This document shows positions 1-5,173 of a stretch of DNA of 5,308 bases, piece by piece. Position 1 is the stretch's first letter; the number at the start of each line of letters is the position of its first letter. A program made the position numbers and the translations under genes. The notes beneath the pieces were generated by a model. That model saw only the letters and a list, made by a program, of their open reading frames with translations, was not told where the DNA came from and made no database searches. The DNA is from Pseudomonadota bacterium (lineage in GTDB: Bacteria; SAR324; XYD2-FULL-50-16; JAHJRI01): the NCBI GenBank assembly GCA_022360105.1, contig JAKSDL010000182.1:1-5308 (forward strand), read 5' to 3'.

Positions 1-10
1 ACGTTTTTAC

Positions 11-55
11 TGTTTTAGTGAAGCAATTCTTTGACAGCACTATGAAAAAATAATT
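11..55 (+). repeat. Direct repeat copy A, upstream of the GyrI-like gene
   Basis: The first 25 bases (11-35) are identical to 871-895, and the next 20 match at 15 positions, so copy A (11-55) and copy B (871-915) agree at 40 of 45 bases. A T-rich stretch precedes both (GTTTTTAC here, CTTTTTAAT in copy B). The copies bracket the GyrI-like gene in the same orientation. No coding potential is seen. Confidence 0.85.
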
Positions 56-103
56 TAGTAAAAAATCGTCGTTGATTTCAAACATGACATGACGCTGTCA
101 AAG
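29..103. repeat. 10-bp inverted repeat spanning the GyrI-like gene leader
   Basis: CTTTGACAGC (29-38) and GCTGTCAAAG (94-103) are exact reverse complements with a 55-nt spacer. The left arm is the end of repeat copy A and includes the putative -35. It could be a paired operator or an element end. Confidence 0.5.
31..59 (+). promoter_or_regulatory. Possible sigma70-type promoter of the GyrI-like gene
   Basis: A perfect TTGACA (31-36) is followed after 17 bases by TTTAGT (54-59), which matches the -10 consensus at four of six positions. The -35 lies in repeat copy A; copy B has TTGACG there. The leader to the ATG would be about 105 nt. Evidence is weak because AT-rich DNA gives such matches often. 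Confidence 0.3.
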
Positions 104-138
104 CTCTCCTTTATGATCAAATAAAATAGATTGATTCT

Positions 139-151
139 TTTAGAGTCTAAA
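139..151. promoter_or_regulatory. Palindrome just upstream of the GyrI-like ribosome binding site
   Basis: TTTAGA-G-TCTAAA is a perfect odd-centred 13-bp palindrome ending eight bases before the AGGA of the ribosome binding site. It could be an operator or a weak RNA hairpin; nothing in the sequence identifies a regulator. Confidence 0.35.
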
Positions 152-169
152 TGAAAACCAGGAAAAGAA

Positions 170-814
170 ATGAAAAAAGTATTGAAAATTATAGGGATTA
201 TCGTTGCAGCTTTTGTCTTTTTGGGAATTGCAGGTGTTGTGATATTCATTGCAAATCTTCCCGAGAAATCAGACTATGCTTATTTACAGAAACCTCGAAT
301 TGTTCAAAAACCGGATACCAAAGCGATGATTGTCAATTTTGATGGAGACCCTAACGTTGTTATCAGTGAAGCGTTTGGCAGTTTGTACAAGGTTTACTAC
401 AAAACTGCCGGATTCTCCGGTTTCTTCAATCAAACACCACCTATCGGGCGCTATGAGCTGTTTGATGAACTATTGGAAAAAGTTGAGGAAGGTGATCTGA
501 AATCGATTGATTGGAGAGGATATGTCGCTATTCCGGTTTCGGAAGAAACATCTGAGCTTCCGGAGGGATCAGGCGAAGGAGCCTACCCTGTGGTACTTGG
601 AACGGTTGAGTATGGTACAGTCGCCGAAATCATCCATTTTGGGTCTTATGAATCTGAAAAACCAACCATAGAAAAACTGAAAGCGTTTATTGAGAATAGC
701 GGTTATAGAATTTCGGGACTTCATGAAGAGGAATACATTATAGGTCCGGGATTACCTTTTTTCGATCCGGAGGACTATATCACCATTATCAGGTACCAGG
801 TACGGACATTTTAG
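170..814 (+). CDS. Membrane-anchored GyrI-like small-molecule-binding domain protein
   Basis: This 214-residue protein starts with a short basic stretch (MKK) and one hydrophobic segment (about residues 4-28) with no lipobox cysteine, so it is probably a signal-anchor with the rest outside the cytoplasm. Residues about 50-212 look like a GyrI-like (BmrR/Rob effector-binding) domain. Position 52 onward (MIVNFDGDP) fits the first half. Residues 139-213 match the second half: the strand VVLGTVEYGTVAEIIHFGSY, the helix PTIEKLKAFIENSGYRISG, an acidic EEEY patch (186-189) where the family often carries a ligand-contacting Glu, and the terminal strand YITIIRYQV. The family binds drugs or small hydrophobic cations; no DNA-binding domain is present. 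The ATG is preceded by AGGA at 160-163 with six bases between. The gene is monocistronic and convergent with pqiC. The fold assignment is fairly sure; the ligand and role are unknown. Confidence 0.8.
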   Translation: MKKVLKIIGIIVAAFVFLGIAGVVIFIANLPEKSDYAYLQKPRIVQKPDTKAMIVNFDGDPNVVISEAFGSLYKVYYKTAGFSGFFNQTPPIGRYELFDELLEKVEEGDLKSIDWRGYVAIPVSEETSELPEGSGEGAYPVVLGTVEYGTVAEIIHFGSYESEKPTIEKLKAFIENSGYRISGLHEEEYIIGPGLPFFDPEDYITIIRYQVRTF

Positions 815-848
815 ATATCAGATTTTAGATCTTAGATTTACAGGTGGA

Positions 849-867
849 GTTGCTTCGCAACCTTTTT
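849..867 (+). terminator. Short Rho-independent terminator-like hairpin after the GyrI-like gene
   Basis: GTTGC (849-853), loop TTC, GCAAC (857-861), then C and TTTTT (863-867) lie 35 bases after the stop codon. The stem is only five pairs, so termination may be inefficient, but position and T-run fit. The stretch just before it contains three TTAGAT words (811, 825, 832) and looks like degenerate filler. Confidence 0.45.
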
Positions 868-870
868 AAT

Positions 871-915
871 TGTTTTAGTGAAGCAATTCTTTGACGGATC
901 TATTTAAAAATAATT
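871..915 (+). repeat. Direct repeat copy B, downstream of the GyrI-like gene
   Basis: This is the second copy of the 45-bp element, with positions 871-895 identical to 11-35. Here it follows a short hairpin and T-run (849-867). Copy A begins at the window edge with a similar T-run, so the repeated unit may be larger and include that hairpin. Confidence 0.85.
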
Positions 916-922
916 GTGACTA

Positions 923-966
923 TTCACCACAGGGAAAAGACAAAGCTTCGTGCTCTTCGTGGTGAA
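923..966. repeat. Imperfect inverted repeat between convergent genes
   Basis: TTCACCAC (923-930) and GTGGTGAA (959-966) are exact reverse complements. The inner parts are similar but diverged: the left arm continues AGGGAAAAGACAAAG, and the right arm read on the minus strand continues GAAGAGCACGAAG. It lies 17 nt after the pqiC stop in the pqi direction, so it can fold at the 3' end of the pqi transcript, although no T-run follows. The wording resembles dispersed intergenic repeats seen in environmental bacteria (from memory). Confidence 0.6.
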
Positions 967-982
967 AACAAACAGGGGGCAA

Positions 983-1588
983 TTATTCGGAGCCGTTTAA
1001 CGAGTTGACTATCTCCAGGCTTAAACGCTCAATTAACTGACTTTGGGCCGCTACAATCGATTCGATGTCACTGCTGCTGATATCCTTTTCAAACTTGGAA
1101 AGATTCACCCGGGTATTGTTCCTGGAGTTTGGGCTGTTGATTATCCAGGATGCTCTTAAAACGGCTTTTTTTCCGGGAATTGCCTCCAGGTTTTTAAAGG
1201 AGATTTGAATATGAATATCCGGCCTGATGCTCCGTTTCCAGGGGGAAACAATTACCTTTTCCGATCCTGTCAGCAAAGAAACATTTTCTGAAATGGTTCT
1301 AAGCAGTTCATCTTCCAGCGATCCTCCCCAACGATGATACTCATTGATCTTTAGTTTATTCGGACTGGATCGCGTGACAATCCTCGAACTTTCCAGATAT
1401 TCAGGAACAGTGATCGGCCCTATCCCTATTACCGCGTAATTGTATTTAAAACCTTCCGACTCTTGAATTGCGGACATCTGCATAGGACTGAGGGTATAGT
1501 ACTCTACCGAGGGTGTTGTATTGCCACAGGAGGTGACAAACAGTGATAAAACCGTCAGGAAAGGCAACATTTGAAAAGTGGATTTCAT
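983..1588 (-). CDS. pqiC: PqiC, outer-membrane lipoprotein of the Pqi lipid transport system (DUF330 / ABC-type transport auxiliary lipoprotein family)
   Basis: This is a 201-residue lipoprotein. Residues 1-20 form a hydrophobic signal peptide ending in VTSC, with Cys21 as the probable lipidated residue. The next residue is Gly, not Asp, which fits sorting to the outer membrane. Family features in order are the YYTLSP strand (30-35), IGIGPITVPEYLESSRIVTR (54-73), and the NEYHRWGGSLEDELLRTISENV helix region (82-103), followed by VIVSPW (112-117). In E. coli, PqiC forms a ring at the outer membrane that receives the tip of PqiB. It is the last gene of the operon. Its ATG overlaps the pqiB stop as ATGA (1585-1588), and a strong AAGGAG lies seven bases upstream, which fixes the start over the in-frame Met7. 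The length fits the family. The lipobox (V at -3, T at -2) is slightly unusual but acceptable. Confidence 0.9.
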   Translation of the reverse strand: MKSTFQMLPFLTVLSLFVTSCGNTTPSVEYYTLSPMQMSAIQESEGFKYNYAVIGIGPITVPEYLESSRIVTRSSPNKLKINEYHRWGGSLEDELLRTISENVSLLTGSEKVIVSPWKRSIRPDIHIQISFKNLEAIPGKKAVLRASWIINSPNSRNNTRVNLSKFEKDISSSDIESIVAAQSQLIERLSLEIVNSLNGSE

Positions 1589-3342
1589 TTATTCACTCCT
1601 TTACCAAATATCAGGGAGTCGGGATGGCGCTCAAGATAGTCAACCAGCTCGTTAATGGACTTTGCGGCCTGCGAAAGCTCACGGATCATGTCGCTCAATT
1701 CGGTCATCATCGGGGAATTTTCATCTATTAAATTCTCCGCGGCTTTAAATGTTTTTTGACCTTGTGACAGCATGCCGACCATATCCTCGTTAAGCTGGCC
1801 ATTTAAACTGGCTGTCAGGGCTTCGATATTTTCCAGGCTTTTTTGTAATGATTCGGCAGACTGGGTCAGCGGTTTTGACTGAATCATCTTATCAAGCTTT
1901 GCAGAGACGCTTGCTATGTTTTCCAGACTGGCTTCCAGGTTTGCCATCGATTGCCTGACCTCGTCAGAGCGAACGATTTGATTTAGCTGGTTGATGGTAT
2001 CAAGTATCTCGTTTCCCAATTTCGACCAGGGGACCTTATCGAGTTCTTTAAGGACGGAGGCCATGCGATCCGGAAGTTCATTTATGGAACTGCGAATAGT
2101 TGGCAGTTCCTGATAAGGCTCGGAGTCGATTATTTCAGCGTAGGCAGCATCCGGATAAAAATCCATATCGATATAAAGCTGGCCGGTTAAAAGCATTCCC
2201 GTTCTCAGCTGCGCTCTAAAACCATTGCGTACAAGGTATTTAAGAACCGAATCCTCATTTCTGTTGGTATACTCCCCATCGGTCAGTCCGATTCTTTCAG
2301 GTTCAATTGCAACCAACACCGGGGTTGAGAAGTTGAGATACCTGGCGGAAAACTCCATTTTAATATCCGCCACTTCACCAATTTTATACCCTTTATACTC
2401 AACCGGAGCACCCACGGATAAACCGCGAATACTATCTTCAAAATGAAGCACATAGTATTCCCTGTAATTGTAAACCGGCTCATTAACCTTGGAGCGGCTC
2501 TCGTAAAGAGCAAAGACGGTGTTTTCTGCTGCAAGCTCAGTGTTACCAAGTGATTCCAAATTACCAAAAGAGATTCCGCCAGCCAGTATGGAAAGCAAGG
2601 ATTCCGTATTTACCCGCACTCCTGTTGAATCCAGCTTAATATCCAGACCTTCCGAGTTCCAGAATTTGGTAGTTTTGAACACTTTTTTATGATGGGGTGC
2701 CTCAACGAAGATCCTTATGTCAAGCTCCTTTCCATCGCCGGAAAGAGAATAATTGACCACATGCCCGACCTGTATTTTCCGGAAAAAAACCGGTGAATTC
2801 TCATGCAGTGATCCCAGGTCTGCAGCTTTGAGTTGGTAAAACCTGCCAGGTGTGTCAAATGTCACTGTTGGAGGAGACTCCAGTCCTTTGAATGTATCGG
2901 TTGGCTCACCGTCTGCTATTGGATCCATCCCCAGGTAGGCTCCGGATAACAGAGTACTCAATCCCGTTACCTTGCCCGCTCCCACGCGCGCTCTGACGAC
3001 CCAAAACCGCGTTCTGTCTGTCAGGTAGGGTTCCATCTCGGCATTCATTTGAACGTCCAACACCACATTGGAGAGACCGTCATTAAGATGAACCGATTTG
3101 ACAAGTCCCACATCCACATTTTTGAATTTAACCTTTGTTTTTCCTGCTTCAATACCTTCGGCATTTCGAAATTGAATTTCAATTTGCGGTCCTCTTTCCG
3201 AAATCGCCTTAAACAATAACCAGCCGCCCACAACAAGGGCAACCAGGGGGACAAACCAGATCAGAGAAAACGATTGTTTCTTTTTCACCACCGCAGGTAG
3301 GACGGCTTCTGTAGATTCGGATGTTAAATCTTCATTCGTCAT
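1585..3342 (-). CDS. pqiB: PqiB, triple-MCE-domain periplasm-spanning lipid transport protein
   Basis: The 585-residue protein has a short cytoplasmic N-terminus and one transmembrane helix (about 25-46, SLIWFVPLVALVVGGWLLF). Three MCE (MlaD-like) domains follow at about 52-141 (QIEIQFRNAEGIEAGKTKVKFKNVDVG), 158-260 (VTFDTPGRFYQL to GGISFG) and 295-395 (YVLHFEDSIRGLSVGAPVEYKGYKIGEV to QLYIDMDFYP). The C-terminal 165 residues are almost wholly helical with heptad-like leucines and end in the family-typical YLERHPDSLIFGKG. In E. coli, PqiB forms hexamers whose stacked MCE rings and coiled-coil needle make a hydrophobic channel between the inner and outer membranes. At 585 residues it is slightly longer than E. 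coli PqiB (about 546), and the three-domain plan excludes MlaD (one domain) and LetB/YebT (seven). It overlaps the pqiA stop by ATGA (3339-3342), and only a weak GGA lies before the start, so translation is probably coupled to pqiA. Confidence 0.95.
   Translation of the reverse strand: MTNEDLTSESTEAVLPAVVKKKQSFSLIWFVPLVALVVGGWLLFKAISERGPQIEIQFRNAEGIEAGKTKVKFKNVDVGLVKSVHLNDGLSNVVLDVQMNAEMEPYLTDRTRFWVVRARVGAGKVTGLSTLLSGAYLGMDPIADGEPTDTFKGLESPPTVTFDTPGRFYQLKAADLGSLHENSPVFFRKIQVGHVVNYSLSGDGKELDIRIFVEAPHHKKVFKTTKFWNSEGLDIKLDSTGVRVNTESLLSILAGGISFGNLESLGNTELAAENTVFALYESRSKVNEPVYNYREYYVLHFEDSIRGLSVGAPVEYKGYKIGEVADIKMEFSARYLNFSTPVLVAIEPERIGLTDGEYTNRNEDSVLKYLVRNGFRAQLRTGMLLTGQLYIDMDFYPDAAYAEIIDSEPYQELPTIRSSINELPDRMASVLKELDKVPWSKLGNEILDTINQLNQIVRSDEVRQSMANLEASLENIASVSAKLDKMIQSKPLTQSAESLQKSLENIEALTASLNGQLNEDMVGMLSQGQKTFKAAENLIDENSPMMTELSDMIRELSQAAKSINELVDYLERHPDSLIFGKGVNK
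1596..1601 (-). promoter_or_regulatory. Strong Shine-Dalgarno of pqiC inside the pqiB 3' end
   Basis: AAGGAG read on the minus strand lies seven bases before the pqiC ATG and within the last codons of pqiB. It supports this start over the in-frame Met7. It also lets pqiC be translated by new initiation as well as by coupling through the ATGA overlap. Confidence 0.75.
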
Positions 3343-4625
3343 GTTGATTCCAATTTAACGGAAGTGGTTTTTTGAATCCTTTGGGATTTCGAATGATCCC
3401 AAATCAGCCTGGGATCGAATGTCGTAGCTGCAATCATTGTTATGATCACAACAGCAGCAAAAAAAACAATTCCGGGGCCGGCTTCTATTGTTGCGATAAC
3501 CCCCAGTTTGACCATTGCAACCAGCACAGTGACAACGAAAACATCCACCATAGACCACCTGCCCAAAGCCTCGGTGATGCGAAACAGTTTTGTTCTTTCT
3601 CTGCGTTGCCTGGAATAGCCGGTTTGAACGGATATTAAAAGTAGTGTTAAGATGATCAGTTTCAGGATTGGTACCAGGATACTTGCCGTAAATATAACCA
3701 GGGCAATTGGGATCGATCCGGTATTAAAAAAATAGATTACACTGCTGATGAGGGTGTCTTCCTGTTTTCCGGCCAAGGAAGTGATCACCGAAACAGGCAG
3801 CAGATTGGCAGGAATGTACAATATGGCCGCTGCCAGGGTAAGAGCCCAGGTTTTACTGATGCTGTTCGGTTTACGTCTATGTAAAGCCGATCCGCAACGG
3901 GGACAGATCATGGAGTATGAGTTTTCATCCGAAGGTAGTTCACAAAGCTGGTGACAGGAATGGCAACTGATAACGACAGCAGTGTCGTTAAAAACTTCTT
4001 TTTTGTTTCCTCTGTTTGATTCAGGCGTAAGGACCGACCAGATGATTGATGGATCAAACGCCCGTTTCGTCGCAGATACGACAAAAATGAGGATCATAAA
4101 AGCATAAAAAGCCGGGCCTACAATAACCTCCGCCATTGCTGTGACTTTGACCATCGATACCAGTATCCCCAGCATAAAGATGTCCATCATGCTCCAGTGA
4201 TGCAGCTTGTGAACTATTCGAGCGACAATTTTGGTGCCCGGTAAGGGAGGCAGGCTTAATTTTATTGGCACCAGAATATAAACCAGTCCTCCAAGTTCCA
4301 CGGAAGGCACTAAAACTATGGTGAAAAACACCAGGACAGCCAGCCACACCAACCCCTGGTTGTAAAGCTCCATAATCCCGGTAAACAAAATCGTCGATTG
4401 ATTTTGCCCTTGTAATTCCAGAGATAGAAAGGGATAAAGATTCGCAATGAAAAACAAAACCAGACCGGTCAACGCAAAAGCAAGAGTGCGGTTTACGCTG
4501 TCTTCCGGATTTCTATCCAACAAGGCGTCACAACGGTTGCAACGAACCTGGTAGCCCTCTTCCGCAAGGGTATAGGATTGAAGCCTGTCACAATCATGAC
4601 AGCGTATGAGATGGCTGTTGCTCAT
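3339..4625 (-). CDS. pqiA: PqiA, two-module inner-membrane partner of PqiB
   Basis: The 428-residue protein is an internal duplication. Each half begins with a zinc-ribbon-like cysteine knuckle (CHDC 9-12 with CNRC 29-32; CHSC 221-224 with CPRC 241-244) and continues with about four membrane helices. Repeated signatures are FIANLYPFL (59-67) and YIPANLLPV (270-278), HWSMMDIFMLGILVSMVK (143-160) and RWSMVDVFVVTVLVAMVK (356-373), and FDPSIIW (190-196) and FDPRLIW (403-409). It sits in the inner membrane and works with PqiB; how lipid movement is powered is not evident, as there is no ATPase gene here. It is the first gene of the operon, with its stop overlapping pqiB as ATGA. The start agrees with the family N-terminus and no in-frame start lies upstream before a TAA, yet no convincing Shine-Dalgarno precedes it. 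E. coli homologues belong to SoxRS-type paraquat induction; no soxbox was recognised here. Confidence 0.95.
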   Translation of the reverse strand: MSNSHLIRCHDCDRLQSYTLAEEGYQVRCNRCDALLDRNPEDSVNRTLAFALTGLVLFFIANLYPFLSLELQGQNQSTILFTGIMELYNQGLVWLAVLVFFTIVLVPSVELGGLVYILVPIKLSLPPLPGTKIVARIVHKLHHWSMMDIFMLGILVSMVKVTAMAEVIVGPAFYAFMILIFVVSATKRAFDPSIIWSVLTPESNRGNKKEVFNDTAVVISCHSCHQLCELPSDENSYSMICPRCGSALHRRKPNSISKTWALTLAAAILYIPANLLPVSVITSLAGKQEDTLISSVIYFFNTGSIPIALVIFTASILVPILKLIILTLLLISVQTGYSRQRRERTKLFRITEALGRWSMVDVFVVTVLVAMVKLGVIATIEAGPGIVFFAAVVIITMIAATTFDPRLIWDHSKSQRIQKTTSVKLEST

Positions 4626-4689
4626 TATTTTGGGGAAGTATATCCAGCAAAAACAGGTTGATCGGCATTAACAAGGGTTTAGATTGCAT
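4594..4689 (-). CDS. Possible upstream ORF overlapping the pqiA start
   Basis: An ATG at 4687-4689 opens a 31-codon frame that runs through the pqiA ATG in a different frame and stops at TGA 4594-4596, 32 nt into pqiA. The peptide begins MQSKPLLMPINLFLLDIL, so it is hydrophobic in its first half. Only a weak AGG precedes its start, three bases away. It matters because pqiA has no Shine-Dalgarno of its own, so termination and re-initiation could influence pqiA translation. It may equally be a chance ORF. Confidence 0.2.
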   Translation of the reverse strand: MQSKPLLMPINLFLLDILPQNNEQQPSHTLS

Positions 4690-4740
4690 CTACCTAAAAA
4701 AGTTTCATAAGTGATCCGAACCAGTTGGTCTTGATACCGG

Positions 4741-4760
4741 GTATTTAAAATCGTAAATAC
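4741..4760. promoter_or_regulatory. Operator-like inverted repeat overlapping the candidate pqi promoter
   Basis: GTATTT and AAATAC form exact 6-bp arms around an 8-base centre. The site overlaps the candidate -10 and the expected transcription start, where a repressor would be expected to bind. The regulator is unknown and the arms are AT-rich, so chance is possible. Confidence 0.3.
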
Positions 4761-4785
4761 TAAATGAATAAAATCGGGTTTTCAA
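4757..4785 (-). promoter_or_regulatory. Candidate sigma70-type promoter of pqiABC
   Basis: On the minus strand, TTGAAA (4780-4785, five of six consensus positions) is followed by a 17-base spacer and TAGTAT (4757-4762, four of six). Transcription would begin near 4750 and give a leader of about 125 nt before the pqiA ATG. It is the best -35/-10 pair I found upstream of pqiA, but AT-rich context limits confidence. Confidence 0.4.
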
Positions 4786-4820
4786 ATCGCATATTCGTTA
4801 TTTTTTCAAGGTATTTGCGC

Positions 4821-4846
4821 TAAAGGCTTTATCTTAAAGGCTTTAT
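4821..4846. repeat. Tandem palindromic repeat, two copies of TAAAGGCTTTAT
   Basis: TAAAGGCTTTAT occurs at 4821-4832 and 4835-4846, a 14-base period. Each contains the odd-centred palindrome TAAAG-G-CTTTA. Two closely spaced palindromic boxes about 60 bases upstream of the candidate pqi -10 could be binding sites for a dimeric regulator, or a simple local duplication. Confidence 0.5.
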
Positions 4847-4861
4847 GAATTGCTGGCATAA

Positions 4862-5023
4862 AGTTTCAACAAAGCAAAATCCCTTTTTCAGCAGCGATTG
4901 AGAAATGGACCTGTAATTAAGTCTGCATCATGGATGCCATATAATCATGCCCGGGCAAAAAAGCCCCCGGAAAGGTTTAAGAGAAACCACTGGCTAATCC
5001 CGAAAAACTCCTCCGGGGTTTAA
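4862..5023 (+). other. Open frame without a good start, possible gene remnant
   Basis: A plus-strand frame is open from the stop at 4859-4861 to TAA 5021-5023 (53 codons). Its only start candidates are a TTG at 4898 and an ATG at 4934, neither with a Shine-Dalgarno. The C-terminal part reads HARAKKPPERFKRNHWL, which is basic and aromatic, but I recognise no family. It coincides with the hairpin cluster, so it is either a degraded coding fragment or chance in structured DNA. Confidence 0.15.
4925..5020 (+). other. Cluster of four consecutive hairpins, possible structured RNA
   Basis: Four adjacent stem-loops are visible. They are GCATC-ATG-GATGC (4925-4937); CCGGGC, A6 loop, GCCCCCGG (4951-4970, with a C bulge); GGTTT-AAGAG-AAACC (4974-4988); and AATCCCG with CGGGGTT (4996-5002 and 5014-5020, seven pairs). 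The last stem contains a T-G pair that is a legal G-U only in a plus-strand RNA, a slight hint for that strand. It does not match a riboswitch class that I can identify. On the minus strand it lies between the globin stop and pqiA, so it may instead act as a 3' end structure; no T-run follows any stem on either strand. Confidence 0.35.
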
Positions 5024-5113
5024 ATGACGTAAGGCGGCTGGATGTATTCAGGGGAAGGATTGAGTCATCGACCATTTGGCTATCAAATTTGATCACCTGG
5101 AGGGAAAATCGGT

Positions 5114-5173
5114 ATGGATAAAATTGGCTCACTGCGGATGAAGAAAGTCAAAAGGTTTCAATCCCTGTTTTGA
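5114..5173 (+). CDS. Possible 19-residue basic small ORF
   Basis: The ATG at 5114 is preceded by GGAGGG (5099-5104) at nine bases, the strongest Shine-Dalgarno-like site in the intergenic region. The peptide MDKIGSLRMKKVKRFQSLF is basic and ends at TGA 5171-5173, overlapping the antisense 3' end of the globin gene. No family is recognisable at this length, and no promoter was identified. Confidence 0.2.
   Translation: MDKIGSLRMKKVKRFQSLF

Larger units (their letters stand above)
4626..5157. other. 532-nt intergenic region between the globin gene and pqiA
   Basis: No convincing protein-coding gene fills this stretch. It holds the candidate pqi promoter and operator (4741-4785), the tandem palindromes (4821-4846), the hairpin cluster (4925-5020) and a perfect 12-bp palindrome ATCAAATTTGAT (5082-5093). 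No clear Rho-independent terminator follows the globin stop. Confidence 0.7.

Noticed and set aside
2225..2446. Plus-strand 73-codon ORF inside pqiB.
   Set aside because: It is antisense to a well-conserved MCE domain and has no recognisable protein features; a shadow frame.
4054..4347. Minus-strand 97-codon ORF inside pqiA.
   Set aside because: It is an alternate frame of the conserved pqiA gene, with no family signature of its own.
4626..4785. SoxS binding site expected from E. coli pqi regulation.
   Set aside because: No convincing soxbox could be recognised by eye in the pqi upstream region.
4951..4970. GC-rich hairpin as a Rho-independent terminator for the globin gene.
   Set aside because: No T-run follows it on either strand (the six-base A/T run is in the loop), and it is about 190 nt past the stop codon.
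4945..5025. Cyclic-di-GMP (GEMM) riboswitch suspected from GGCAAAAAAGCCCCCGG.
   Set aside because: The paired stems, GNRA tetraloop and receptor and spacing of the class are not present, and no plus-strand gene follows.
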